Origin: CAVQJU01 sp963754955
Lineage (GTDB): Bacteria; Acidobacteriota; Vicinamibacteria; Vicinamibacterales; CAVVIG01
Assembly (NCBI GenBank): GCA_963754955.1
Contig: CAVWHY010000012.1
Coordinates: 558,001 to 622,000, forward strand
Length of the DNA: 64,000 nucleotides
Reading direction: 5' to 3'
Part shown: piece after piece, positions 25,851 through 33,507 of the stretch
Numbering within the stretch: the first letter of the stretch is position 1
Layout: each line of letters begins with the position of its first letter
Notes under the pieces: generated by a model
Database searches by the model: none
Told to the model about the DNA's origin: nothing
The model's input: the letters and a program-made list of their open reading frames with translations, nothing else
Program-made: the position numbers and the translations under genes

Positions 25851-25878
25851 ATTATAGCAGCAGGCCTGTTGTTATACT
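25851..25878. promoter_or_regulatory. Back-to-back -10 boxes between erpA and fdhE
   Basis: On the minus strand TATAAT (25856 to 25851) lies 27 nt before the erpA start. On the plus strand TATACT (25873-25878) lies 71 nt before the fdhE ATG. The boxes are only 17 bp apart, so the two promoters would overlap and exclude each other. No clear -35 boxes were seen. Confidence 0.4.
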
Positions 25879-25949
25879 GGCTGGCTGGCGCCTGCCGCAG
25901 GGTCGAGCCGGCGGCGCTTGCCGCAAGTAACCTGCTGAGCCACAAGGAC

Positions 25950-26882
25950 ATGCCGTTAATCACCGTGGACGCGTTCACGCGCGAGGAACTGCTGGCCCTG
26001 TCGGCCCGCAGATGGGACGCGCTGCGCGAATCGCGGCCGGATCTCGCGCCCGCCGTCGAGCTCCAGCAGCGCCTGCTGACCATCGTCATCGACGCGGCGC
26101 ACGCGATCGGAGCGAGCCGGCTGCCGCGTCTGTCACTGCCGCCCCGGTATCTCGCCGCCAAGCTGCGACGCGGCGTGCCGGTCCTGGCCGGCGAGCCGAT
26201 TCCTGTTCCCCTGGGCCTGCTGAGCGGGTCGTTGCTGTCACTTTGCGACGCGCTCGCCGAGGGCGGCGCCGCGGAATCGGCCACGCACATCAGGGACGCG
26301 ATCGCGAACGGCAGCATGGAGGCCGGATCCCTGCTGACGGCGTCACTGGCGCGCAACCAGGATGCGATTCGCACGGGCGCCGTCCATCGCGGCCTGGCGC
26401 CTGACCTGGTGTGGCTGGTCGCCGAGCTCGCGACGACGCCGTTTGCGCACGCGCTGCAACACGCCGTCTTCGACAGCCGGCACGAAGAATCGTTCGTGGC
26501 GGCGTGCGCCGATTGGAGCCGCGGTTATTGCCCCGCGTGCGGCTCGTGGCCTGCGTTGGCGGAGTGCGCCGCCAGCCACCGCGTGCTGCGCTGCTCGTTC
26601 TGTTCGGCTGGCTGGGAACTGGACACGTACGCGTGCATCTACTGCGGCGAAGCCGGCGATCCGTTCGTGACGGCGGCGCCGGACCAGGAGCGGAAAGATC
26701 GCCGCGTCGAAATCTGCTCGGCCTGCCAGGCGTACGTGAAGACGATCGATCTCCCCGCGCTGTCGCCATTCCCCCTCGTCGCCATCGTCGACATGGAAAC
26801 CATGGACCTGGATCTCGCGGCGATGGAGCACGGCTACGGCCGGCCGCCTCTCAGAGATTTCACGAAAGGGCAGAAGGCATAG
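25950..26882 (+). CDS. fdhE: FdhE-like formate dehydrogenase accessory protein
   Basis: 310 residues from ATG 25950 with AAGGA upstream. The C-terminal half carries the rubredoxin-like knuckles of FdhE: YCPACGSWP, LRCSFCSAGW, ACIYCGEAGD and EICSACQAYVKTID, ending LDLAAMEHGYG. FdhE helps assemble and export formate dehydrogenase. No fdh structural gene is in the window, so the partner is elsewhere. The stop codon TAG and the last four codons lie inside the heptad array that follows, so the array has altered the C-terminus. Confidence 0.85.
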   Translation: MPLITVDAFTREELLALSARRWDALRESRPDLAPAVELQQRLLTIVIDAAHAIGASRLPRLSLPPRYLAAKLRRGVPVLAGEPIPVPLGLLSGSLLSLCDALAEGGAAESATHIRDAIANGSMEAGSLLTASLARNQDAIRTGAVHRGLAPDLVWLVAELATTPFAHALQHAVFDSRHEESFVAACADWSRGYCPACGSWPALAECAASHRVLRCSFCSAGWELDTYACIYCGEAGDPFVTAAPDQERKDRRVEICSACQAYVKTIDLPALSPFPLVAIVDMETMDLDLAAMEHGYGRPPLRDFTKGQKA

Positions 26883-26927
26883 GGCACAGGGCAGAGCTCT
26901 GCCCTTTGCCTTTTGCTCTCTGCCCTA
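26867..26927. repeat. Inverted heptad array, AGGGCAN word, between convergent genes
   Basis: Heptads AGGGCAG, AAGGCAT, AGGGCAC, AGGGCAG run to a palindromic centre AGAGCTCT at 26893-26900, then the mirror words TGCCCTT, TGCCTTT, TGCTCTC, TGCCCTA. The fdhE stop (26880-26882) lies inside, and the fumarase stop begins at the next base (26928). The same word occurs at 40388-40415 inside ileS and at 56165-56199. Confidence 0.85.
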
Positions 26928-28445
26928 TCACGCACCTATCGTTTCCAGGTGCGCGCCCGATTCCTGCTCGATGTCCTTGTGCAGGCTGTTGCCGTGCGCG
27001 TCCATGGTGACGATCGCCGGAAAATCCTTCACCGTCAGGTGCCACATGGCTTCGGGCGTGCCGAATTCGAGAAGAGACACGCCGTCGACCCGCTCGATGG
27101 ACCGGGCGTAGAACTGGGCGGCGCCGCCGATCGCATTGAGATAAACGGCGCCCTGTTCCTTCAGCGCCGCAAGCGTCTTCGCGCCCATCCCGCCCTTGCC
27201 GATCACGGCGCGCACGCCGTAGCGCTTGATGATCTCCCCTTGGTACGGCTCCTCGCGAATGCTGGTCGTCGGGCCGGCGGCCGTGACGCGCCATGTTTCG
27301 CCTTCCTTCACAACGACCGGGCCGCAATGGTACAGAACAGACCCGTTGAGATCGACCGGCGGCGCGTTCTTCATCAGATGCGAGTGCACGGCATCGCGCC
27401 CTGTGAACATGCGGCCCGAGATCATCACGACGTCGCCGACCTTCAGCGAGCGAACGGCGGCTTCGGTGAGCGGAGCGTTCAAGGCGACCTCGCGGCCCGT
27501 GCGAACGAACCCGGCCTGGTCGAGCATCGGAATCACCGGGTGCGAGGGGTCGCGATAGAGCCACCTGGTGATCGCACCGGTTGACGAATCGAGCAGCACG
27601 CCCAGTCGGCGGAACGCCCAGCAGTCGTAGGCCACCGATACGAAGAAGCTCGCCGGCAGGCGGTTGAGCGCGGCGACTTTGCAGCCGATGAGCGTCACCT
27701 TCCCGCCGAAACCCATCGCGCCGATTTCGAGGTCGTTCACCGTCGACATGATCGACGCTTCGAGCTCCGCGAGCCGGGCATCCGGGTTCACGTCGTCGAG
27801 CGTGCGAAAGAGTTGTTCCTTCGCGTGCAGATACCCGGACGTGCGGTCGCCGCCGATGCAGACGCCGACCGCGCCGGGCGCGCAGCCTTTGCCCTGCGCC
27901 TGCCACACAGCGTGCAGGATGCACTTTCTGACGCCCTCGAGGTTCCGATCGGCGCGGCCCAGGTGCGGAAGCTCGACGGGGACGGAGTACTGGGCGTTCG
28001 TGTTCTCGCAGCCGCCGCCCTTCAGGATCAACTTGATCTCGATCTCGTCCTTGTCCCACTGATCGAAGTGAATGATGGGCGTCCCCGGACCGAGGTTGTC
28101 GCCGGAGTTCTTGCCCGTGATCGAATCCACGGAGTTCGGCCGCAGCTTGCCGCGTCGGGTGGCTTCGGCCACCGCCTCACGAATCTGCTGGCGCATCCAG
28201 ATCTGGTTCGCGCCGACGGGCACCCTGACCTCGAACGTCGGCATGCCCGTGTCCTGGCAGATGGCGCCTTCGCCATCGGCGGCAAGGTCGATGTTCTGCG
28301 CGATGATCGTCAGAGCCTGCGACGCCCGGGTAGCCTCCGGTTCCGCGCTGCGGGCGATCTTCATGGCCGCGCGGACATCGGGCGGCAGATCGGTCGACGT
28401 TCGCACGATGAGCTGAAGCACGCTGTCGAAGAAGCTGGGCAACAT
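26928..28445 (-). CDS. fumA: Class I fumarate hydratase (iron-sulfur, single-chain)
   Basis: 505 residues from ATG 28445. The alpha-like half contains ICQDTGMPTFEV and KGGGCENTNAQYS with an iron-sulfur cysteine, and VCIGGDRTSGYLHAK; the beta-like half contains VTAAGPTTSIREEPY and VIGKGGMG. These are the 4Fe-4S fumarase hallmarks, converting fumarate to malate in the TCA cycle. It depends on cluster carriers such as the ErpA encoded about 1 kb to the left. Divergent from aspartase, which makes fumarate, so the two enzymes join amino-acid breakdown to the cycle. Confidence 0.92.
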   Translation of the reverse strand: MLPSFFDSVLQLIVRTSTDLPPDVRAAMKIARSAEPEATRASQALTIIAQNIDLAADGEGAICQDTGMPTFEVRVPVGANQIWMRQQIREAVAEATRRGKLRPNSVDSITGKNSGDNLGPGTPIIHFDQWDKDEIEIKLILKGGGCENTNAQYSVPVELPHLGRADRNLEGVRKCILHAVWQAQGKGCAPGAVGVCIGGDRTSGYLHAKEQLFRTLDDVNPDARLAELEASIMSTVNDLEIGAMGFGGKVTLIGCKVAALNRLPASFFVSVAYDCWAFRRLGVLLDSSTGAITRWLYRDPSHPVIPMLDQAGFVRTGREVALNAPLTEAAVRSLKVGDVVMISGRMFTGRDAVHSHLMKNAPPVDLNGSVLYHCGPVVVKEGETWRVTAAGPTTSIREEPYQGEIIKRYGVRAVIGKGGMGAKTLAALKEQGAVYLNAIGGAAQFYARSIERVDGVSLLEFGTPEAMWHLTVKDFPAIVTMDAHGNSLHKDIEQESGAHLETIGA

Positions 28446-28462
28446 ACGGGAAGTATACTTTC

Positions 28463-28490
28463 TGGGGGCTGGGGGCTGGGGACTGGGGGC
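28463..28490. repeat. Tandem heptads TGGGGGC between divergent genes
   Basis: Four heptads in direct order: TGGGGGC, TGGGGGC, TGGGGAC, TGGGGGC. They lie 18 bp from the fumarase start and 33 bp from the aspartase start, where promoter elements should be. There is no inverted arm here, unlike most other arrays in the window. The G-run density would also allow quadruplex formation. Confidence 0.75.
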
Positions 28491-28523
28491 TGCGGATAGG
28501 GCCTCTGGAAAGCACGAACGCTG

Positions 28524-29999
28524 ATGGCTGACACCTTCCGTATTGAGCGCGATCCGCTCGGCGAGCTGAAGGTCCCCGCCGGCGCGTACTACGGCGTCCA
28601 GACCGCGCGCGCAATCGAAAATTTCCAGATCAGCGGCCTGCGCGCGCCCGCCGATCTCGTCACGGCGACCATCCTCGTCAAGAAAGCCGCGGCCGAGGCC
28701 AACGCGGCGCTCGGGCGCCTCGATCAGGATGCCGCGCGCGCGATCATCGCAGCAGCAGACGAGATCCTCGCGGGCAGCCTGCGCGATCAGTTCGTCGTGG
28801 ACGTGTACCAGGCGGGCGCCGGCACCTCCCACAACATGAACGCCAACGAGGTGCTCGCCAATCGAGCGGCCGAGCTTCTGGGCGAGCCGCGGGGCGCGTA
28901 CACGCGCGTCCACCCGAACGATCACGTCAACCTTGGCCAGTCCACGAATGACGTGTTCCCGACGGCCACGCGTCTGGCGCTGCTGCTCGGCGGCGGGCCG
29001 CTCGTGCAGGCGGCGCGCCGGCTCGTTGCCAGCCTCGAGCACAAAGCCGACGAGTTCGCGGGCGTGCTCAAAACCGGGCGCACGCACCTGCAGGACGCCG
29101 TGCCCATCACGCTCGGCCAGGAGTTCAGCGGCTGGGCGGCCTGCGTCCGCCAGGGTGCCGACGATGTGGCGGCGGCGGCGGAGCAGCTGCGCGAGTTGAA
29201 CATCGGCGCGACGGCGGTCGGCACGGGACTGAACGCCGGCGACGACTATCGTCGCCACGTGGTGGACAACCTGGCGCGGTACACGGGCTTCACACTGCGC
29301 CCCGCGACGAATCTCTTTCGCGTGACACAGAGCATGGGCGACGTGCTCGCGTATTCGTCGGCCATGCGGCGGCTCGCCGTCGAAGTGAGCAAGATTGCGA
29401 GCGATCTGCGGCTGCTGAGCATGGGGCCGCGTGCCGGGCTGGCCGAAATCTCGCTGCCTGCGGTGCAGCCGGGATCGTCGATCATGCCGGGTAAGGTGAA
29501 CCCGTCGGTGCCTGAGATGGTGAACCAGGTCTGTTTTCAGGTGATGGGGTGCGATCTGACGATTGCGATCGCGTGCGAAGCGGGGCAGCTCGAGCTGAAC
29601 GTCATGATGCCCGTCATCGCGTGGAACGGCCTGCACGCGTCCACCATTCTTCGCGCGGCGATGAGCACGCTCGCCGAACGCACGATCGACGGCATCGCCG
29701 CCGACGAGGCGCGCGCCCGCGAGCTGCTCGATCGCAGCACGGCGATGGCCACGGCGCTCAGTCCGTACATCGGCTACGCCGCCACCGCCGACCTCGCGAA
29801 ACAGGCGGTGAAGACCGGTCGATCCATCAGGGACGTCGTGCTCGAGCGGAAGCTGCTCGACGCCGCGCAGCTCGACGAGATCCTGTCCGCGGAGGCGATG
29901 ACGCGCGGCGGGGTCGTGGGGGCTGGCAAGACGGGTGGGCCGGGTGAGCCAGGTGGGGCGGGTAAGGCAGGTGAGCCGAGCAAGGCAGGTGAGCAATGA
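28524..29999 (+). CDS. aspA: Aspartate ammonia-lyase with repeat-derived C-terminal tail
   Basis: 491 residues. YYGVQTARAIENFQIS near the start and GSSIMPGKVNPSVPEMVNQV (the mobile catalytic loop) are aspartase-type rather than FumC-type, although HPNDHVNLGQSTNDVFPT is shared by both. The reaction is aspartate to fumarate and ammonia. The last 22 residues are a Gly/Pro/Lys/Glu tail encoded by nonamer repeats (GGPGEPGGAGKAGEP) and are unlikely to belong to the ancestral enzyme. FumC is the alternative, at about 20%. Confidence 0.87.
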   Translation: MADTFRIERDPLGELKVPAGAYYGVQTARAIENFQISGLRAPADLVTATILVKKAAAEANAALGRLDQDAARAIIAAADEILAGSLRDQFVVDVYQAGAGTSHNMNANEVLANRAAELLGEPRGAYTRVHPNDHVNLGQSTNDVFPTATRLALLLGGGPLVQAARRLVASLEHKADEFAGVLKTGRTHLQDAVPITLGQEFSGWAACVRQGADDVAAAAEQLRELNIGATAVGTGLNAGDDYRRHVVDNLARYTGFTLRPATNLFRVTQSMGDVLAYSSAMRRLAVEVSKIASDLRLLSMGPRAGLAEISLPAVQPGSSIMPGKVNPSVPEMVNQVCFQVMGCDLTIAIACEAGQLELNVMMPVIAWNGLHASTILRAAMSTLAERTIDGIAADEARARELLDRSTAMATALSPYIGYAATADLAKQAVKTGRSIRDVVLERKLLDAAQLDEILSAEAMTRGGVVGAGKTGGPGEPGGAGKAGEPSKAGEQ

Positions 30000-30105
30000 A
30001 GGCTGCGATCGCGCTCTCGCTCGCCTTGCTCGCAGGGTTTTCCTCATCCGCCCTACCAGCCCCACCTGACCTACCAGCCCCACCCGCCCTACCCGTCCGA
30101 CCCGG
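29934..30105. repeat. Inverted nonamer array spanning the end of aspA and start of the next gene
   Basis: Left arm of 9-mers at 29934-29996: GGTGGGCCG, GGTGAGCCA, GGTGGGGCG, GGTAAGGCA, GGTGAGCCG, AGCAAGGCA, GGTGAGCAA. Right arm at 30052-30105: CCTACCAGC, CCCACCTGA, CCTACCAGC, CCCACCCGC, CCTACCCGT, CCGACCCGG, the complementary words. Both arms are translated: the left gives the aspartase tail, the right a proline-rich linker after the signal peptide of the next gene. A 9-bp unit keeps both frames. Confidence 0.85.
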
Positions 30106-30730
30106 CCAATCCGTCCCCGCTGGCCAGAGCAAAGCGAAAGGCCGCCTGTTCCCTCCGCTCGACCTCGGCCTGCTCGAGGGCGCGGATCGCGATCAGTGGC
30201 AGAAGCCCGAAGAGATCATGGACGCGTTGAAGATCGCTGAAGGGTCGATGGTGGCCGACCTGGGAGCCGGCGGCGGCTGGTTCACGGTCCGCCTTGCGCG
30301 GCGGGTCGGGCCGACCGGCCTCGTGTACGCCGAGGATATCCAGCCGCTGATGCTCGAGGCGATCAAGCGGCGCGTGCAGCGCGAGAACCTGTCGAACGTC
30401 CGGACGGTGCTCGGCACGCCCAGGGATTCGCGGCTGCCGAAAGGCCTCGACGCGGTGCTCATCGTCGGCGCCTATCACGAGATGGAAGACCCGGTGACGC
30501 TGCTCAAGAACGCCGCCGACTCGCTGAAGCCTCAGGGCCGCATCGGCGTCGTGGATTTCTCCGCCGGCGCCGGAGGCCCGGGCCCCGAGCCCGATCAGCG
30601 CGTCGACGCCGAAACGGTGATCCGCGGCGCCACCGCCGCCAGCCTCGAGGTCATCTCGCGCGAGACGATTCCGCCGTTCATGTTCATGCTCGTGCTCGGC
30701 AAGCCCGCGCCGGCGCCGCGCGCCCGCTGA
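29996..30730 (+). CDS. Exported class I methyltransferase-fold protein
   Basis: 244 residues. The ATG overlaps the aspA stop (ATGA). A signal peptide (LSLALLAGFSSSALPAP) precedes a proline-rich linker (residues 20-42) made by the nonamer repeat. The methyltransferase core is clear: GSMVADLGAGGGWFTVRLAR, VYAEDIQPLMLEAI, GLDAVLIVGAYHEM and LKPQGRIGVVDF. SAM is not normally periplasmic, so either the protein stays at the inner face via its N-terminus or it has another ligand. Such signal-peptide methyltransferases recur in Acidobacteriota. Confidence 0.75.
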   Translation: MKAAIALSLALLAGFSSSALPAPPDLPAPPALPVRPGQSVPAGQSKAKGRLFPPLDLGLLEGADRDQWQKPEEIMDALKIAEGSMVADLGAGGGWFTVRLARRVGPTGLVYAEDIQPLMLEAIKRRVQRENLSNVRTVLGTPRDSRLPKGLDAVLIVGAYHEMEDPVTLLKNAADSLKPQGRIGVVDFSAGAGGPGPEPDQRVDAETVIRGATAASLEVISRETIPPFMFMLVLGKPAPAPRAR

Positions 30731-30741
30731 CGGTCGTTCTC

Positions 30742-31533
30742 ATGCGCGTCGCATTGACCATCGCGGGAAGCGACTCGAGCGGAGGCGCCGGCATTCAGGC
30801 CGACCTCAAGACATTCGCTGCGCTCGGGGTCTACGGCGCGAGCGCCATCACGGCTGTGACTGCGCAAAGCACCGTCGGCGTCGTCGCGTCGCTCGCGCTG
30901 TCAGCCGATCTCGTCACGGCTCAAATCGAGGCGGTTGCCGGCGACATCGAGGTCCACGCCACCAAGACCGGTATGCTCGCCGACGCGGCTATCGTGGAAG
31001 CCGTCGCCGCAGCAATTAAGGAGATGGACCTGCCGCTCGTGGTGGTCGATCCCGTGCTCGGGTCCAAACGCGGCGATCCGCTGCTCGACGCCGACGGGAT
31101 GAAGATGCTCTGCACGGAGCTCCTTCCGCTCGCGCGGGTCGTCACACCGAACATCCCGGAAGCGGAGGCGCTGAGCGGCCTCCAGATCGCAACCGACGAG
31201 CACCTCCGGGAAGCCGCCCGGCGGATTCACGGCATGGGAGCGGCCGCCGTCATCATCACCGGCGGGCATCGGCCGGGCGGAGTCGACGTCACCGATCTGC
31301 TGTTCGATGGCCAGCAGTTCTCCATGTTTCGCACGGCGCGCGTCGACAGCCGGAACACGCACGGCACCGGCTGCACGTTCGCAGCCGCCGTGGCCGCGCA
31401 CCTCGCCCTGGGCCATGAACTGCCCGAGGCGGCCGAACACGCGCAGCAGTTCGTGGCCGGCGCGATTCGCCACGCCCTCGCCATCGGCCGCGGCCACGGG
31501 CCGCTCAATCACTTCTGGCAAACACGAATCTAG
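30742..31533 (+). CDS. thiD: Hydroxymethylpyrimidine (phosphate) kinase ThiD
   Basis: 263 residues. TIAGSDSSGGAGIQADLKTFAALGVYGASAITAVTAQ is the substrate and phosphate loop; VVDPVLGSKRGDPLL and the anion-hole DSRNTHGTGCTFAAAVAAHLALG near the C-terminus are the ribokinase-fold catalytic site. It phosphorylates HMP and HMP-P in thiamine synthesis. No thi-box riboswitch is seen upstream, and no other thiamine genes are near. The stop TAG touches the octamer array. Confidence 0.93.
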   Translation: MRVALTIAGSDSSGGAGIQADLKTFAALGVYGASAITAVTAQSTVGVVASLALSADLVTAQIEAVAGDIEVHATKTGMLADAAIVEAVAAAIKEMDLPLVVVDPVLGSKRGDPLLDADGMKMLCTELLPLARVVTPNIPEAEALSGLQIATDEHLREAARRIHGMGAAAVIITGGHRPGGVDVTDLLFDGQQFSMFRTARVDSRNTHGTGCTFAAAVAAHLALGHELPEAAEHAQQFVAGAIRHALAIGRGHGPLNHFWQTRI

Positions 31534-31605
31534 TCATCTGGTCATCTGATCACTTCCGTCAATGACCCAATCAATGAACAGATGACCAGATGACCAAATG
31601 ACCAG
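31533..31605. repeat. Inverted octamer array between thiD and moaE
   Basis: GTCATCTG twice (31533-31548), then the complementary unit CAGATGAC twice plus CAAATGAC (31579-31602). Here the unit is 8 bp. The left end overlaps the thiD stop codon, and the annotated moaE ATG (31598) lies inside the last right-hand unit. The gap region can fold into a stem of more than 15 bp. Confidence 0.8.
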
Positions 31606-32110
31606 ATTCAGCGATACTGAGAGGGTGACGGTTCCTCTTCTGGCCATCGGCCCCGCCGTGCTCGCACTCGAGCCGCTGGTCTCCGCCGTCGCTGAGGAGT
31701 CGGACGGCCGGGACGGGGCGGTCGTAACGTTTTTCGGCCTGGTGCGCAACCACAACCAGGGCCGGCGTGTGCAATACCTCGAGTACGAAGCGTACGGCCC
31801 GCTGGCGCTGAAGACGTTCGCGCGCATCGCCCACGAGACGCACGGACGCTGGCCGGGCGCGCGCGTGGCACTGCACCACAGAACAGGGCGCCTCGAAGTG
31901 GGGGAAGCGAGCGTCGCGATCGTCGCCGCGTCGCCGCACCGCGGTGATGCTTACGCGGCGTGCCGCTACGTGATCGAGCGTGTCAAACAAATCGCGCCCG
32001 TCTGGAAGCGCGAGTACTTCGACGGCGGCGACGTCTGGATCGAGGGCGCCACGGCCGATCCGGACGATGTCCGGGCACGGGAAGAGGCCGAGCGGGTGGC
32101 ATGCGCGTGA
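31598..32110 (+). CDS. moaE: Molybdopterin synthase large subunit MoaE
   Basis: 170 residues from ATG 31598; GTG 31625 is the other plausible start and would exclude the repeat-encoded codons. DGAVVTFFGLVRNHNQGRRVQYLEYEAY is the core, then ALHHRTGRLEVGEASVAIVAASPHRGDAYAACRYVIERVKQIAPVWKREYFDGG with the active-site lysines. With MoaD it transfers sulfur to precursor Z to make molybdopterin. Its TGA overlaps the moaD start by 10 bp. Confidence 0.93.
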   Translation: MTRFSDTERVTVPLLAIGPAVLALEPLVSAVAEESDGRDGAVVTFFGLVRNHNQGRRVQYLEYEAYGPLALKTFARIAHETHGRWPGARVALHHRTGRLEVGEASVAIVAASPHRGDAYAACRYVIERVKQIAPVWKREYFDGGDVWIEGATADPDDVRAREEAERVACA

Positions 32111-32346
32111 CGGTGCGGCTGTTTGCACGACTGCGCGAAATCGCGGGAACAGCGGAAATGAACCGCGTTGTCGGGCCGGGCGCGACGATCGGCGCGGTCT
32201 GGCGCGAGCTCGCCGGCGAGTTTCCTGCGCTCGCCGGCTACGAGCGCTCGATTTCGACAGCGCTCAACGCCGACTACGCGCGGATGGACGCCGAAGTGCA
32301 CGACGGGGACGAAATCGCGTTCCTGCCGCCGGTGTCCGGGGGATGA
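32101..32346 (+). CDS. moaD: Molybdopterin synthase sulfur carrier MoaD
   Basis: 81 residues with a beta-grasp fold (VTVRLFARLREIAGTAE), the conserved NADYARMDAEVHDGDEIAFLPPVSGG ending, and the terminal Gly-Gly that is thiocarboxylated. It is the sulfur donor to MoaE, with which it is coupled. A nonamer array follows the stop. Confidence 0.93.
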   Translation: MRVTVRLFARLREIAGTAEMNRVVGPGATIGAVWRELAGEFPALAGYERSISTALNADYARMDAEVHDGDEIAFLPPVSGG

Positions 32347-32351
32347 CGACG

Positions 32352-32420
32352 ATGAACGCAGCGCACGCGGAGCTCGCAGAGAAAACAACTTCTCTGCGGC
32401 CTCTGCGAACTCCGCGTTCA
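32352..32420. repeat. Inverted nonamer array between moaD and prfA
   Basis: Right arm 9-mers CTCTGCGGC, CTCTGCGAA, CTCCGCGTT at 32392-32418. The left arm has the complementary words around GCGGAGCTCGCAGAGAA (32368-32384), with the loop AACAAC. The block fills the 87-bp gap before the prfA start, leaving little room for a promoter. Confidence 0.7.
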
Positions 32421-32433
32421 ACGTAGTGGCTTT

Positions 32434-33507
32434 ATGTTCGACAAGCTGAACGCCGTAGAACAGAACTACGAGGAGACGCTCGCCCGGCTGGGCACCGCCG
32501 AGCTGCAGAGCGATCCGGCCGAATACCGGAAGCAGGCGAAGTCCGCCTCCGAGATGCAGCCGCTCATCGAGCGATTCCGCGAGTACAAGGCCGTCGCGCG
32601 CGATCTGGCGCAGACCGAGGAGCTCGCAAACGCGGCCGACGCCGACATGCGCGAGCTCGCGCAGGCGGAGATGAAGTCGCTGCTCGCGAAGCGCGATGCG
32701 CTGCTCGCCGACCTCAAGATCCTGCTCATCCCCAAGGACCCCAACGACGAGAAGAACATCGTCCTCGAGATTCGTGCCGGCACGGGCGGCGACGAAGCGG
32801 CGCTGTTCGCGGGCGAGCTGTTCCGGATGTACAGCAAGTACGCCGAGCGGCAGGGCTGGCGCCTTGAGGTGATGTCGAGCAGCGATACCGGCGTCGGTGG
32901 CCTGAAGGAAGTCATCGCGACGATCGAGGGGCGCGGCGCCTACAGCAAGCTGAAATACGAAAGCGGCGTGCACCGCGTCCAGCGGGTGCCCGCCACCGAG
33001 GCGAGCGGACGCATCCACACATCCACCGCCACAGTGGCCGTCCTGCCGGAGGCCGAGGACGTGGACATCCAGATCAACGAGAAGGATCTGCGCATCGATA
33101 CGTTCTGCTCGAGCGGTCCGGGCGGCCAGAGCGTGAACACCACCTACTCCGCAGTACGGCTGACGCATCTGCCGACTGGCGTCGTCGTCTCGCAGCAGGA
33201 CGAGAAGTCGCAGATCAAGAACCGGGCGAAGGCGATGAAGGTGCTGCGGGCCCGGCTCTACGAGATGGAGCTCCGCAAGCAGCAGGAAGCCATCGCCAAG
33301 GATCGTCGCGGCCAGGTCGGTACGGGCGAGCGATCCGAGAAGATCCGGACCTACAACTTCCCCCAGAACCGCATCACCGATCACCGCATCAACTTCACGA
33401 CGCACCGCATCAACGAAGTGCTGAACGGCGACATCGTCGAGCTGCTCGACAACGTGAGCATGCATTACCAGGCCGAGAAGCTGAAGGACGCGACAGCAGT
33501 TTCATGA
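32434..33507 (+). CDS. prfA: Peptide chain release factor 1
   Basis: 357 residues. GTGGDEAALFAGELFRMYSKYAE starts domain 2, PATEASGRIHTSTATVAVLP carries the codon-recognition region (RF1 type), and the peptidyl-hydrolysis loop is SSGPGGQSVNTTYSAVRL with the GGQ glutamine. RF1 reads UAA and UAG, which matters here because many neighbouring genes end in a TAG supplied by repeats. The last codons overlap the prmC start (ATGA), and PrmC methylates this GGQ glutamine. Confidence 0.95.
   Translation: MFDKLNAVEQNYEETLARLGTAELQSDPAEYRKQAKSASEMQPLIERFREYKAVARDLAQTEELANAADADMRELAQAEMKSLLAKRDALLADLKILLIPKDPNDEKNIVLEIRAGTGGDEAALFAGELFRMYSKYAERQGWRLEVMSSSDTGVGGLKEVIATIEGRGAYSKLKYESGVHRVQRVPATEASGRIHTSTATVAVLPEAEDVDIQINEKDLRIDTFCSSGPGGQSVNTTYSAVRLTHLPTGVVVSQQDEKSQIKNRAKAMKVLRARLYEMELRKQQEAIAKDRRGQVGTGERSEKIRTYNFPQNRITDHRINFTTHRINEVLNGDIVELLDNVSMHYQAEKLKDATAVS

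Noticed and set aside
26867..26927. Heptad array as a classic rho-independent terminator
   Set aside because: It has strong dyad symmetry but no T-run on either strand. It may still stop transcription, but the standard signal is absent.
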